Shown: piece by piece, positions 36,171 to 47,685 of the stretch | Layout: the number at the start of each line of letters is the position of its first letter | Numbering within the stretch: the stretch's first letter is position 1 | NCBI GenBank assembly: GCA_020746105.1 | Contig: CM036622.1 | Location: 42,881,477-42,945,476, forward strand | Length of the DNA: 64,000 bases | DNA from: Trogon surrucura | Taxonomy: Eukaryota; Chordata; Aves; Trogoniformes; Trogonidae | Reading direction: 5' to 3' | Position numbers and translations under genes: made by a program | The notes under the pieces: generated by a model | What the model was told of the DNA's origin: nothing | What the model saw: the letters and a program-made list of their open reading frames with translations, nothing else | Databases searched by the model: none

Positions 36171-36839
36171 ACATGTTTTAAGCTTCCTTGTAAAATGGTC
36201 AGTCAGGTCTTGAAGATCTTTGTGAACTGTATCGCGTGTGACTTGTGGAGAAAACTGCAGAGTGAAACTACAGTGCCTCTTGTGCTGTGATCAGCCAATG
36301 TCTGTTCTTGCTGTGTCTGTAGTTTGGGTGGTTTTTTTGAAACATTAACTTATTAATTTGCGTATTGATGTATCAGAGAATGCTGATCTGAGCAGGAACT
36401 GTGATTCTGTGGAGCTGAGATACACAATAAAGATATCAAAGGGGCTAATTCTGTTATCTATGTGTGTGATGACCTCCCGATTTTATTTATGGGAGGGTAA
36501 TTTTATACACCCCTGCCACAAACAGTTTCTGCCAATCACAGAACCAGTGTAATCATTGCCCATCTGTGCCAGTGTTTCTGTGCCAACAGGACGTTAGAGA
36601 AGTTGTCTCCATCTCAGGTCTCATCTCTCCTGGCATTTACCTTTATTTGTTATGGGTGTGTGTCTTTCTGAGTGGTATCTCCTGTTGCTGATGCACACAT
36701 GCAAGTCTGCTCGCGTGTCTCTATCCCTGCCTATGCCGACTTACTTTTATTAACATGTGAATTTAAACTTTTTTGAGGAGCCAGAATCTTTGCAGAAATG
36801 CTGGCATGTGGATAACCTGCTTTAGAGACAGTATATCAG

Positions 36840-37275
36840 AAACCTTTGAGTGGCTCCAGAGAAAGGGCACAAAAATGATCAGAGGGCTGGAACCCCTCTG
36901 CTATGAGGAAAGGCTGAGAGTGTTGGAGTTGTTTTACCTGGAGAAGAAGAGGCTGCAGGGAGACCTTATTGAGGCCTCTCAATACTGAAAGAGAGCTTAT
37001 GAGAAAGATGGGGACAGATTTTTAATGGATCTTGCAGTGATAGGACAAAGGGAAATGGTTTTAAAATGGTAGATTTCGACTAGATAAAAGGAAGACATTT
37101 TTTACACTGAAGGTGGTGAAACACTGGATCAAGTTGCCCAGAGAGGTGGTAGAAGCCTCATCCCTGGAAAGTTTCAAGGTCAGGTTGGATTGGTCTCTGA
37201 GCAACCTGGTCTAGTTGAAGATGGATGACCTTTAAAGGTCCCTTCCAATCTACACAATCGCATAATTCTATGGTT
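36840..37275 (+). mobile_element. CR1 fragment (fuller duplicate of 22220-22490)
   Basis: CR1 RT C-terminal region running to the 3' end (gaaggtggtgaaacactgga, gttgcccagagaggtggt, aaaggtcccttccaatcta). Keeps about 150 bp lost from the other copy. Confidence 0.82.
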
Positions 37276-37552
37276 CTATTTCCCTTTGAGGTCTCATGTG
37301 TTATTGTGAATGGGCTGAGTTAAAATAATCTGTAAACAAAAGACCAATAAACCAACACATTCTTCCTTATTGTGGAGGAGTGTATATTGATATGGAACAG
37401 AACTTCAACAGGCCGGCAGACCAAAGGAGGGATTATTTGTGGCACAGCAGTACATTTCTCTTCCTCTCCCAAAGTCTCGCTGAACTTCTTTAATAACCTA
37501 TCTTTCTTTCTCAATGTTGTGATTGTCCTCTCCAGCTGTTCTTGTCATGCAA

Positions 37553-38030
37553 GTTTGTATTGGGTCAGGCTGAGATGGAGTTGATCTTCCCACAGCAGCT
37601 CTCTGGTGCTGTGTTTTTGGAGTGGTAGCTAGACGGGTGTTGATAGCACCTCAGTGTTTTGTCTACTGCTGAGCAGTGCTCACACAGCACCAAGGCTGTG
37701 GTTTTCCAATATTCCCCCAACAGTAGTTGGGGATGGGCTCCTCCGGAGCAACCGCTACGCGTACTGGAGCCCTTCTTCCTGGGAAAACGGCTGGACATCG
37801 CCTGCTAATGGGGAGTAGAGAATAATCTTTGGTTTCACTTTGCTTCCACGCGTGGGCTTTGCTTTTGGTATATTAAACTGCTTTTATCTTAACCCACGGG
37901 CCTCTTGTTTTATCGTCGCTCTCCCCTGTCCATCTAAAAAGGGGGGGTGATAGAGTGTCTTTGGTGAGCTCCTGCCCTCCAGTCAGGACCAAACTACCAT
38001 AAAGTTACATAAGATAACATAACCCTGGTG
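37553..38030 (+). mobile_element. ERVL-type LTR (fossil), internally shortened
   Basis: Matches the remembered avian ERVL LTR layout: tgggtcaggctgagatggag at the start, then a ctactgctgagcagtgctca block. Further on are gctacgcgtactggagccct, tggacatcgcctgctaat, attaaactgcttttatctta and a ctctcccctgtcc end region. The mid part of the usual LTR is missing. Confidence 0.75.
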
Positions 38031-38168
38031 GAGAGTGCCCTTCTGAGGGATAAGCAAGGTAATTCTCCCTTAGGGGGAATATTGGGTCAAATATGCATAA
38101 TTTTCTTTATGGTCTCATTTGGAGTAATGTCATGATACCCGTCTCTGAATGGGAACTTCTCTGTGAAT

Positions 38169-38275
38169 TTAAAGGTGTAAAGAGGCTTTTTTGGTTCCTC
38201 TCTTGTTTTCCTGGGCTTATTTTGGGTCATTCAGGAAAACATTTAGGCGCTGACAATTAGATCATGGGATCTTTG
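38169..38275 (+). repeat. Left arm of a 100-bp direct repeat around a CR1
   Basis: Matches 39138-39235: ggcttttttggttcctctct, gtcattcaggaaaa.at and the gctgaca block in the same order. See the right arm. Confidence 0.8.
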
Positions 38276-38282
38276 TGAATTT

Positions 38283-39137
38283 CGTAGAATCATAGAATCG
38301 TAGAATGGTTGGAAGGGACCTTGAAGATCATCTATTTCCAACCCTCCTGCTGTGGGCAGAGACACCTCTCTCCCACTAGACCAGGTTGCTCAAAGCCCCA
38401 TCCAATCTGGCCTTGAACAATTACAGGGATGGGTCATCTACAACATCTTTGGGCAACCTGTTTCAGTGCTTCACCACTCTCATGGTGAAGAATTTCTTCC
38501 TTATATCTAATCTAAATCTACTTTCTGGCAGTTTCAGGCCATTGACCCTTATCCTGTCACTACAGGCCCTTGGAAAACTCTTCTCCAGCTTTCCTGTAGG
38601 CCCCTTTCATGTACTAGAAGGCCGCCATTAGATCATCCCAGGGCCTTCTCTTCTTTAAGCTGAATAACCCCAGATCCCTCAGCCTGTCCTCACAGCAGAG
38701 ATGCTCCAACCCTCTAATCCCACTCCAGCAGATCCGTGTCCTTCTTGTACTGTGGGCTCCAGAACTGGATGCAGCACTTCAGGTGGGGCCTCACCAGAGC
38801 AGAGCAGAGGGGGAGAATCACCTCCCTTGACCTGCTGGTCACACTCCTTTTGACGCAGCCCAGGACGTGGTTCACTTTTTGGGCTGCAAGTGCACACTGC
38901 CGGCTCATGTTGAGCCTCTTGTCAATTAACATGCCCAAGTCCTTGTCCTCAGGGCTGTTCCCAATCTTCTCTCTGCTCAGCCTGTATCTGTGCTTGGGAT
39001 TGCCTCAATGCAGGTGTAGGACCTTACACTTGGCCTTATTGTACTTCATGAGGTTGGCATGGGCCCACCTTTCAAGTCTGTCAAGGTCCCTCTGGATGGC
39101 ATCCCTTCCCTCAAATGTGTCAACCGCACCACAGTGA
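38283..39137 (-). mobile_element. CR1 LINE fragment
   Basis: Minus-strand CR1 3' portion. It starts with the octamer tail (agaatcatagaatcgtagaa) and runs through the RT C-terminal region (gtgcacactgccggctcatg; gtctgtcaaggtccctctgg). About 0.85 kb, broken frames, bracketed by a 100-bp direct repeat. Confidence 0.88.
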
Positions 39138-39235
39138 AGCTTTAAAGGGGCTTTTTTGGTTCCTCTCTTGTTTTTTGGGGGGTTTTGAGGTCATTCAGGA
39201 AAATATGTAGGTGCTGACAACTAGATCATGATTCT
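39138..39235 (+). repeat. Right arm of a 100-bp direct repeat around a CR1
   Basis: Imperfect copy of 38169-38275. The two arms bracket the CR1 almost exactly. CR1 insertions normally make little or no target duplication, so a local tandem duplication is the likelier origin. Confidence 0.8.
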
Positions 39236-39529
39236 TTTTAGGCTAAATTTCTATTACATAAGCTATTAAGAAATGCCACTTCACTTGACACTTTAAACCT
39301 TTTCTACATCTTTCTGAAGAAATCATAAATTGTTTGAACTTTTCTCAATATTTCAATATAATAAGGGGAAATAATCAACTGGCTTCTTTGGAAGCTCTTT
39401 TTGTGACTTTGGTATAATCATGGTTGTAATGTAATCATGGTTATGGGAAATTGCAAGTTTATGTCATTTTGGACTTCAAAACTGCCTATGTCAACACTCC
39501 TCCGGGTGTAGCCTGTCAGTCAGCTCCCC

Positions 39530-40160
39530 GTGGGGAACCTGGGGTCCTGGTGGACAGCAAGCTCAGCATGAGTGAACAGTGTGCTTCTGCGGCAAAGAAA
39601 GCCAACAAGATGTTGAGTTGCATCAACAAGGGTGTCACCAGCAGAGATAAAGTAATTATCCCACTCAGCACTTGTCAGGCCAAGCCTTGAATAAAATGTT
39701 CCATTTTGATCCCTGTTGTACAAAACAGATGTGGACAGGCTGAAGAGTGTCCAGAGAAGAGCCACAAAGGTGATCAAATTACTGGGAAGCTGCCATGTGA
39801 GAACTGGGATTTTTCAGCCTTGAGAAAAGAAGGTTTAGAGGAAACCATGTCACCATGTTCCAGTATTTAAAAGGTGGCTACAAAGAAGATGGAGCCTTCC
39901 TTTTTACAAGGAGTCACATGGAAAATACTATCTGTAAAGTGCGCAAGTTACTCTTGGAGAGATCTTGACTGAATGCAAGAAGACAATTTTTCACAATGAG
40001 AACAATCAGGAATAATCTCTCCAGGGAACTGGTGAATTTTCCAACACTGGACGCTTTTAAGATTCAGCTGGACAGGGTGTTGGGCAGTGTCATCTAGGCT
40101 GTGCTTTGGCAAAGAAAGGTTGGACCAGAATATCTTTGAGGTCTCTTTCAGCATAGCATA
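39530..40160 (+). mobile_element. CR1 LINE 3' fragment
   Basis: Plus-strand CR1 starting at the gacagcaagctcagcatgag region of the RT C-terminus and running through agtgtccagagaagagccac to the 3' end. Its tail passes into the period-8 satellite that follows. Confidence 0.85.
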
Positions 40161-40620
40161 CTGGCATTCTGGGATTCTGGAATTCTGGCATTGTTGCATT
40201 CTGGCACTGTGGCAATCTCACATTCTGGCACTCTGTCACTCTGGCATTGTGATATGTTGGCACACTGGCATTCCATTATTCTAGAATTCCTGCATTCTGG
40301 AATTTTTGTATTCTGGCGTCCTGACTTTATGGTGTTCTGACATTTTGACATTCTGGGAGTCTGGCACTCTTGCACTCTGATACTTCGGTGTTCTAGCATT
40401 CTGGCATGCAGGAATCCTGCAATTTTGTTATTTTTGCTTTCTAGTATTTTAACACTCTCTTCTGATATTTTGGCATTGTGGCACTCTAGGATTTTTGCAT
40501 TCTGGTATTCTGGCATTCTGACATACTGGAATTCTGGTAGTCTGGTATTCTGACATTCTGATACATTGATATGGTAACATTCTGACATTCTAGGATTGTT
40601 GCATTCTGGTATTCTGTGAT
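40155..40620 (+). repeat. Period-8 satellite grown from a CR1 tail
   Basis: About 460 bp of imperfect 8-bp units whose commonest form is cattctgg, about 57 units. It starts exactly where the CR1 3' end should show the ATTCTATG octamer. Same period, related unit (attct core), so expansion of the CR1 tail with unit change is the simplest reading. Confidence 0.88.
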
Positions 40621-41091
40621 TTATGAAAATTTTTGTTTGTGTTTACTCTAAACGCTACACATAGCCGTTCGCAATGTTACTTTTTAAAAGTATACGTATT
40701 TATGCACAGTTCTGTTCTATTTTTGGTTTGTTTTTTTTTTTTTTAATAACAGTTCAAACACCTCAGTTTAATCAGATGTTATTGCTCAATAGTAGAATTG
40801 CCAGGGAAACATTTTGAAATAGCTAAATGCAACGTCACAAATCAGGAATAGAGAAAGTTGGGGATTTTGACAGAGTGTGGTATTTCCAAGAAGTGTGATT
40901 CTTAAGAGGAAGCTGGTAGTTTTGTTAGTTAACCAGCTTATTTCGGGTCTCAGATTATGCGTATGGTGGAAGGAGTTGATAACACCCCTGAGTATACAAA
41001 AAAGTGTAAAAAAGAGTAAGTGTAGGGAAATTATTCTTCTACTGCGTTCATCAGTGAAGTGGATTTATCTAACTTCAACTAAGTTGATCTG

Positions 41092-41158
41092 ATTGGGGGT
41101 TGGACTAGACGACCTTTAAAGGTCCTTCCAGCCCAATGCATTCTATGTTTCTATGACT
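41092..41158 (+). mobile_element. CR1 extreme 3' end
   Basis: Contains ggggttggactagacgacct, aggtccttccagcccaatgc and attctatgtttctatga, the conserved last bases and tail of CR1. Confidence 0.85.
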
Positions 41159-41274
41159 GTCACTGAAGGTTTTTTTGTCTGTTGTCTTTGAAGAAAAAAG
41201 CTAGATGGCTAGCATAGACCATGTGCCTAACATTTATGTTGTTCAGATTAAATAAGATGAACCCTACTCCTGAG

Positions 41275-41745
41275 CCAGCAACGTGCCTTTACAGCAAAGA
41301 CAGACAATGGTATCCTGGGCTACATCAGACAAAGTATTACTAGGAAGTTGAAAGAGGTGATTCTTCTTATCTACTCAGCACTGGTGAGGCCACACCTGGA
41401 GTGCTGTGTACAGTTTTGAGCTTCTCAGTACAAGAGAGGTATGGAAATACTGGAGAGAATCCAGCGAAGGGCCATGAACATGATTAAGGGACTGTAGCAT
41501 CTCTTAAAGAGGAGGAAGCTGAGACAACTGGGACTGTTCTGCCTGGAGAAGAGAAGGCTCAAATCTTATCAATGCATATAAATACCTGAAAGGAGGTTGG
41601 GGAGTCTCTCTCCTGAGAGATATTAAAACCACATCTAGACATGATCCTGGGAAAGGAGCTCTAGGTACACCTGCTTGAGAAAGGGAGTTGTATCAGAGGA
41701 TCTCCAGAGGTTGTTTCCAACCTCAAACATTCTGTAATTCCTTTT
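41275..41745 (+). mobile_element. CR1 fragment
   Basis: Plus-strand RT C-terminus (ggtatcctgggctacatcag, ctactcagcactggtgaggc, tggagtgctgtgtacagttt) running to the weak 3' end near attctgtaattcc. Frame broken. Confidence 0.82.
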
Positions 41746-44570
41746 GACAGTCTTGGAATAATGTTTTCAGTTGCAGTATCCTTAGTTCAGGACAGATGCT
41801 GAGCCTGCTCTTTCAAGACTTGAGAACATCAGATCTACAGACAAAAGGTAAAAGTTTCTTAAGCTTTTTCCTGCTCAATTTCTAGTTCTGCATATTCACA
41901 TTCCTTATGATTATCACCATTAATAACAATATTGTTTTCATATGGTTGGGGAAAGTATACATAATAGGACTTTTACTGTGACCTGGAACAACACTTGATG
42001 CACAAACCATGTGTTAATTTAGGGGCTATTTTTGTTCTAGTGCGACTATTCCTATTAATGTGACCAAGTGACCTTCAGAGGTTCAGCATTTATACAATGC
42101 ATATAGCTTCTAGATTCCACCACTAGGAAATCACAGAGACTCCTCTTTTGCTCCGTCCTTTCCTTACTGTCCACATTTCAGGAAAATTAGACAAACATCT
42201 TCATACTATGATCTCATCTCTTCTATTCTACCTGTTGATCATCAGGAGAATAGTTGCTTTTTTCCATACTGAAGCTATCAGAAATGGCACTGAACTTTCC
42301 ACAGTTAGTCTGAAAGGAGCAGGGCCTGAAGACTTTGTTTTGGGCTCACAGCAAGTACATATGGACAGCTTTGCATCATTTACTGTCATAGGGAAGGACT
42401 GCTTCTGCAATCATAGATGAGTTTTGTATTATTGAAGTGAGGAAAAAAAAATAAAGTCCATGACAAATAATTTAGAAACCAGAAGCTGTCTTTTTCCTTC
42501 TGTTCCTCCTGACTAAATCTGTAGTGCAGAGCACTGGAAACTGATAAAAAGAACTAGGCGTTGTCACGCAGATTATTCTTTGTAGTGAGGCCCTTTTTCT
42601 TCCTGTGTATTGGTACAGCTCCTGGTGTAGCAGAGTCTGCCTCGCCTAGGTGTCATTATCAGTGCTATAAGAATAATAATAATGTGATAATAATAATGTC
42701 CTGGAAAACTTCATAGACATAGAATGAAAAAGGTAAATACTCCTCCCTCATTCAATGACACATAAATATCCATTAATTATCAGTAAGTACAAAGCTAATT
42801 TTTGAGATTTGACCTGGTAAAAATGGTTTGCCCAAGAACCAGTGCCTTTTCTTACTAGGTTTTCACAGTAATACAGAATGCGACATTTCTGTCGCCACCT
42901 CTTAGCTGGTCAGAGCACTGCTTCAGTGAAGAAACATCTTCCAGTGATTTGCATAGTAATCCTTCTTGTCTCCTAATGGAAGCAGAGAACTCACAAGTAT
43001 TTTTGTGCCTCTCATATGACAGATGATTGTTGTTGACATTTTGAACTTTTAAATTTTAAACTTAGATGAAAAACGTAATAAATGTGATCACAAACCAACT
43101 TCTTCTAATTGCATTATAAATAGACTGCCTATGCCAATAATAGTACACTCAACCCGTTATTGCTACATGCGCTTCCATACTTTGTATTTCTGTTACTGGC
43201 ATTGCTCAGAAGGATTGAGCAATCATTGCTTTGCTTTGGGTTTGTGAATATGCTCCAGCTATGATGAGACCTAGTGCAAGTCATCAACACCCAGGCAACA
43301 CATTGGTAACTGTAAATCAATCTTATGTTTTGAATCAGTGACATTAACAGCACTTCCTTAGTGCTGCACTAATGTTTGTACCGTTCATACCCTGCTTGGG
43401 TCACTGGTGTTCAGATTGGTTTAACTTGCTTTGAAGTGAATAACCATAGATGCAAAGGTTCCATTTCAATATTTGTTCCGGTACCTAACCGATACCTTGA
43501 AATATGGCTTAGCATTTATTGCTTTCAGATGGCAATTGTAAAGATGTCGTGGAGGTTCCACAGTGCTTTCCTAGTTCACCCGATGAACCCGCATTCTGCT
43601 GTGCCAGGGGGTGTTAATGGTACCAGCACTGACAAGAGCACTCTTTAAACCTATCTAAAATATGGGGAGTCTCAAATCAGCTTCAGACTAATCAACTTGT
43701 GAGTCAGCCTAGTGATGACATCAGGGAAGTGGATTAATTTAGTTAAAGAAATAACCTCAGAATTCAGAAAAGTGAGTGACTGAGATTTACAGCTATGAAA
43801 TGGAGAGCAGAATGTGAGCTTCTCAGAGCAGGTTACAAAGCTATTCAGTGTCAGAATAAACTGTTCCTTCTCAGAACAGTGGCTTTTGCTGTCTTTCGAA
43901 GAGAGTTGGGTCCCACAACCAAGCAAAACGTTAACCGTATATGAACTCTCCTGGCCCATCCAAGACTGTGTTTCCATTACAAAGTCAGGAGAGGAGAAAG
44001 ACGAGTTTGGGTGGTTAGGGTGAAATCAGATGAGGGAGAGTTAATAAGGCATTTCGCAGAGACTAGTGGACTTTATCCCTTCAGAGGCTACGTCTGAATA
44101 TTCCACTGTTTGTTTTGCTTTTAAGAAGATGGCAGTTATTAGAAGGAAAGCTTTTAATGGCCTGATGGACTCAGAAATATTTTGAGACTATTTGTCTTTT
44201 GACAAGGCTTTTTGTTCTTGCATATTTAAATGCTCCTGCTTGGTAAAACAGCTGTGCAATCAAACATGAAACTCAAGTTTTAAGTTTATAGAGAGTTTGT
44301 GCTTAGTTTTCCCAAACGGTGCCTCTAACAAATTAATAGGGCTTCAAATGCTAGCTTAGATTTGTTGATATTAAGAACAAACTGAGACACTGTTATAAAG
44401 AAACCATAAATTTTTTATTGACTATTTCATGGCAAGTTTATCTCAAATTTGTTGTTTTGCTAATTGCAATAAGTTAGATAAGACAGAGATTTTACTCCTT
44501 CCCTGGACTGGTGAATGATTTCATCAAGAATTTACTACTTCAGGGAAGTAGTTTTGAACTTTAGTCAGGG
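41746..44570. other. Intergenic, no recognised feature
   Basis: AT-rich, apparently low-copy DNA with short (ATA)n runs near 42669-42700. No exon, RNA gene or repeat end that I can support, despite a few open frames under 105 codons. Confidence 0.45.
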
Positions 44571-44731
44571 CCAATGACAAATCACATGAGTCATTTTCTT
44601 TTTTCCTTTTAAAGGCGTTAACACTTTTCATCACGTTTTTGCATACGTATTTGAATAAGGAACCTCACAGAATCCTATATAAATGACTTCCAGAGACTCA
44701 ACCTGTTAGTACATCCTACTGATGATATAAG
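44571..44731 (+). promoter_or_regulatory. Candidate promoter and non-coding first exon of the polyketide synthase gene
   Basis: A CCAAT box at 44571-44575 and a TATATAAA at 44676-44683 are followed about 48 bp later by a strong splice donor (aag|gtaagag, exon end 44731). A start near 44707 would give a 25-nt non-coding exon joining the acceptor at 47675-47677. The spacing is what a TATA promoter needs, but no transcript evidence is available here. Confidence 0.35.
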
Positions 44732-44739
44732 GTAAGAGT

Positions 44740-45714
44740 TACATGGCTCACTGGATAACTCTATAGATGCCAAATATATATTTAATGTTACAATTGAAAG
44801 GTCCTTATTTTGCTATTACATGCTATTTCAGCGCTAACTTAGGAACAATGCTTTAAAGTACCTCTGTGATAAGAGTATCTATGTTGAGCTTTGCAGCTTT
44901 ATGTTAGCAACAGAATTAAAACATGAAATAGAAAAAACATAGAAATTGTAGACAATTTTGAAAAAAATTAAAGAATTTTTATAGCATTTTAGACTTTGTA
45001 TTATCAGTAAAACAGAATATCCTCCTAGAAAACCAGGTTCTGGTCTCCTTATTTTTGCCTCTTAATTTTCTCTATCTTAGTTAATGGAACTGAGAAGTAC
45101 ATTTTGCAAAGTGTGAATCTGTGCAGTTATTTTTAATATCGAGTCTCCAAGAAATGGTAATTATAAATAATGTGTGGGGCTGTAAAGAAGCCCCATCTCT
45201 GCTTCACTGCCATCAGCCAATAACTGAGAAGTGCTCTTTGGGATCTGCTATGGTATCACTGAGATGAGACACTATCACCACTGCCAAGAATCCCTCAAAA
45301 TCCCTTTCAACATGAATTTTCTCTTTGTGGGCTAAGCAAGTCCTGGAGAAATGAAGGTTTCTGAGGTGGGCATCTTAGTGAGTTCCAATTAATTGAATTG
45401 AACTGATTTTTACCGTTCTTAGAACTAACAAAAAAAAAATCAGCTTTAAATTCTATACTGAGCTGTTTAATTTGATCCCAAAAGATTTTTCACTTTGCTG
45501 CCTAGTTGGTTGGAAAGATTCATATTCTATTTCACGTTGCTTCACAACAAAAAGCTTTCGCTGTGAAGCTGCAAATGAGCTGAAAGGCCAGTTATTTGTA
45601 CGGCTGTAGCAAGGCTACTTGGAGACTACTGCACATTGTCAGGAAGACAGAGATCTTGTAGCTGTTGGTGGCTTTGAGCGTTGTCTGGGCAGGGATTTAC
45701 CTCAGATAACAGAG
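44740..45714. other. Flank or first intron of the synthase gene, nothing recognised
   Basis: AT-rich sequence without repeat ends or exons that I can support. Confidence 0.4.
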
Positions 45715-46485
45715 TGTCCAGGGGTAGGGCAGGGCTGGCCACTGAATGCTGACAGATGCTCTCTAACCTCTCTCTCTCCCCAAAAGGGAAGGGAAAAGGA
45801 ACAAGGCAGAGAGACTTAGGGACTGGAAAAGGAAACTAAAACAGCTTTAACAAAACAATAGTAGTACTGATAAGGAAATAATGAAAATAATGAAACATAA
45901 AAATATATACAAAACAGATATCAAATGCAACTTCCCCTCCCCAATAGCAATTCCCACTGATGCTACAGAGCAGGCAGGCCCTGGGTTAGCCCCAGGCTCA
46001 GGGACAGAGGAGAACCAGACACAGGTGCTGAATTTGGGAACTCAGGATCAGAATCAAAGGCAGAGGAATGGATGGAGTCCTCCTCAGACACTGGCCATTC
46101 AGGAAGAGAGCTTAACCCCTGTGATGTCTCAGCTTTATACAGAATATGATGTATATTTTTGTTGAATTTTGGGTCACTTGACTGGTCCTCTCCTCCCTAG
46201 AGATGCAACCTTTTACTTCCTTGTTACCCTTTTACTTCCCAGCACCCCCAACATGTTACACAAGATCCAGCAGTGGCCTTGGGTACTACTGGAACAAGCA
46301 TAATACCTTTCTGCATACCAATCCCTGGTGGTAGCTGTAAACATCAGCTGTTATCACTTGTAGTAGCAGACACTGTCTGCAAAAACATGCTGTTAACTTC
46401 AGAAAGTGCAGCCTCTTTAAAAGAGACTGAGCTGAGAAGGAAAATCACTGAACAGAACTGGTTCTCTTTAGCTCAAACCAGGATA
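45715..46485 (-). mobile_element. Solo LTR, ERVL-like family B (fossil)
   Basis: About 770 bp, the longest of three family members in the window, flanked by a 5-bp duplication (cagag at 45710-45714 and 46486-46490). Shared blocks: ctgacagatgctctctaacc, acagctttaa, ttttacttcc..gcacccc and agctcaaaccagga at the right end. Confidence 0.75.
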
Positions 46486-47028
46486 CAGAGGAAGCTCATT
46501 TAGACAAAATCCAGGCAGCCTTGGGATCTAGCAAAGCAGAGCTCTGAATAAGGTTTTCCTTTCCAGGCACTTTTCCGGGGTGTAGATGACACATCTTTTC
46601 TTTTTTCAACTGCTTGGTCATCTGTTGCCTGTTTACATGGTCTGATTTTAACTGCTACTTTGCGGAGTCCGGGAGATCTGCTTTGTGAATAGGATAGAGA
46701 TGAGAGGGCTGTGTGCATGCCTTGGTCAATGCGCAACTAATTTCTGTATGCAGGAAGTTAAACAGGACTGGTCAAGTGACAGGCTCAAAAGCAGATCAGC
46801 TAGTAGCAGGAGTAGCAGAGGCTAACAGTAAAAAGGACGTGTCTGTGAATGAGGGAGTCTGGGGAATTAGTTAGGGATTTTCCTCTAAAAGTAGAGACAA
46901 GAAAAATAACGCACAGCTCTCATCATCTGTAGGGAGTGTCATCACATCACAACCAAAACCAGATCACTCAAGATTAATTAAGCTTTGAACAAGTATGTGT
47001 GTTTGTGGGAAGTTCACCTTCTAACCTA

Positions 47029-47606
47029 TGTCACGGTTTAAACCCACTCAGCAACTAAGCACCACACAGCTGCTTTGTCACTTCCCCTATGCAATTGGAT
47101 AGGGGAAAGAATCGAAACAGAAAAAACTAAAGCTTGTGGGTTGAGATAACGACAGTTTAATAGGATAGAAAAGGAAGAAAATACTACTACTACTACTGCT
47201 ACAATAATAATAATAATAAAATAATTAGAATACACAAAACAAGTCATGTACAATGCAATTGCTCATCACTTGTCAACAGATGCTCAGTCAGTTACTGAGC
47301 AGTGATCTGTGCCTCCCGCTGCAACCTCTTCCAATTTATATATTGAGCATGATGTTTTATAGCATGGAATATCCCTTTGGCTAATTCAGGTCAGCTGTCC
47401 TGGCCATGCTCCATCCTGGCTTCTTGTGCACCTGCTTGCTGGCAGAACATGAGAAACTGAAAAATCCTTGACTTAGCATAAGATCTACTTAGCAGCAACT
47501 AAAACATCAGCATATTATAAACATTATTCTCATACTAAATCCAAAATACAGCACTGTACCAGCTACTAGGAAGAAAATTAACTCTGTCCCAGCTGAAAAC
47601 AGGACA
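47029..47606 (-). mobile_element. Solo LTR, ERVL-type (fossil), just upstream of the synthase start exon
   Basis: 578 bp from tgtcacggtttaaaccc to ctgaaaacaggaca, with TG...CA ends and a perfect 5-bp target duplication accta at 47024-47028 and 47607-47611. A (TAC/ATA)n run lies at about 47184-47219. The LTR reads on the minus strand and ends 71 bp before the first coding exon of the polyketide synthase. The 5-bp duplication and the sequence fit avian ERVL. Confidence 0.88.
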
Positions 47607-47685
47607 ACCTAATATTTATTTAATGATAAATGAATAATTGTTTGAGCTGTCTGACACTTAATGCCTGTATTGTGCAGCTCAGGAG

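Larger units (their letters stand above)
31585..37490 (+). repeat. Segmental duplication, copy 2, with two nested LTR insertions
   Basis: Colinear with 20190-22690. Two insertions explain the extra length: an ERVK-like element at 32704-35320 (target duplication ctaaac) and a solo LTR at 35556-36170 (target duplication acatg). Copy 1 has the uninterrupted sites (gctctaaactatacc near 21300; ttattacatacatg near 21530). Copy 2 keeps the full second CR1 fragment at 36840-37275. Confidence 0.93.

Noticed and set aside
40148-40588. A 146-codon minus-strand open frame with repeats like PECQNAR
   Set aside because: It is a translation of the period-8 satellite, whose units lack stop codons in that frame. 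Not a gene.
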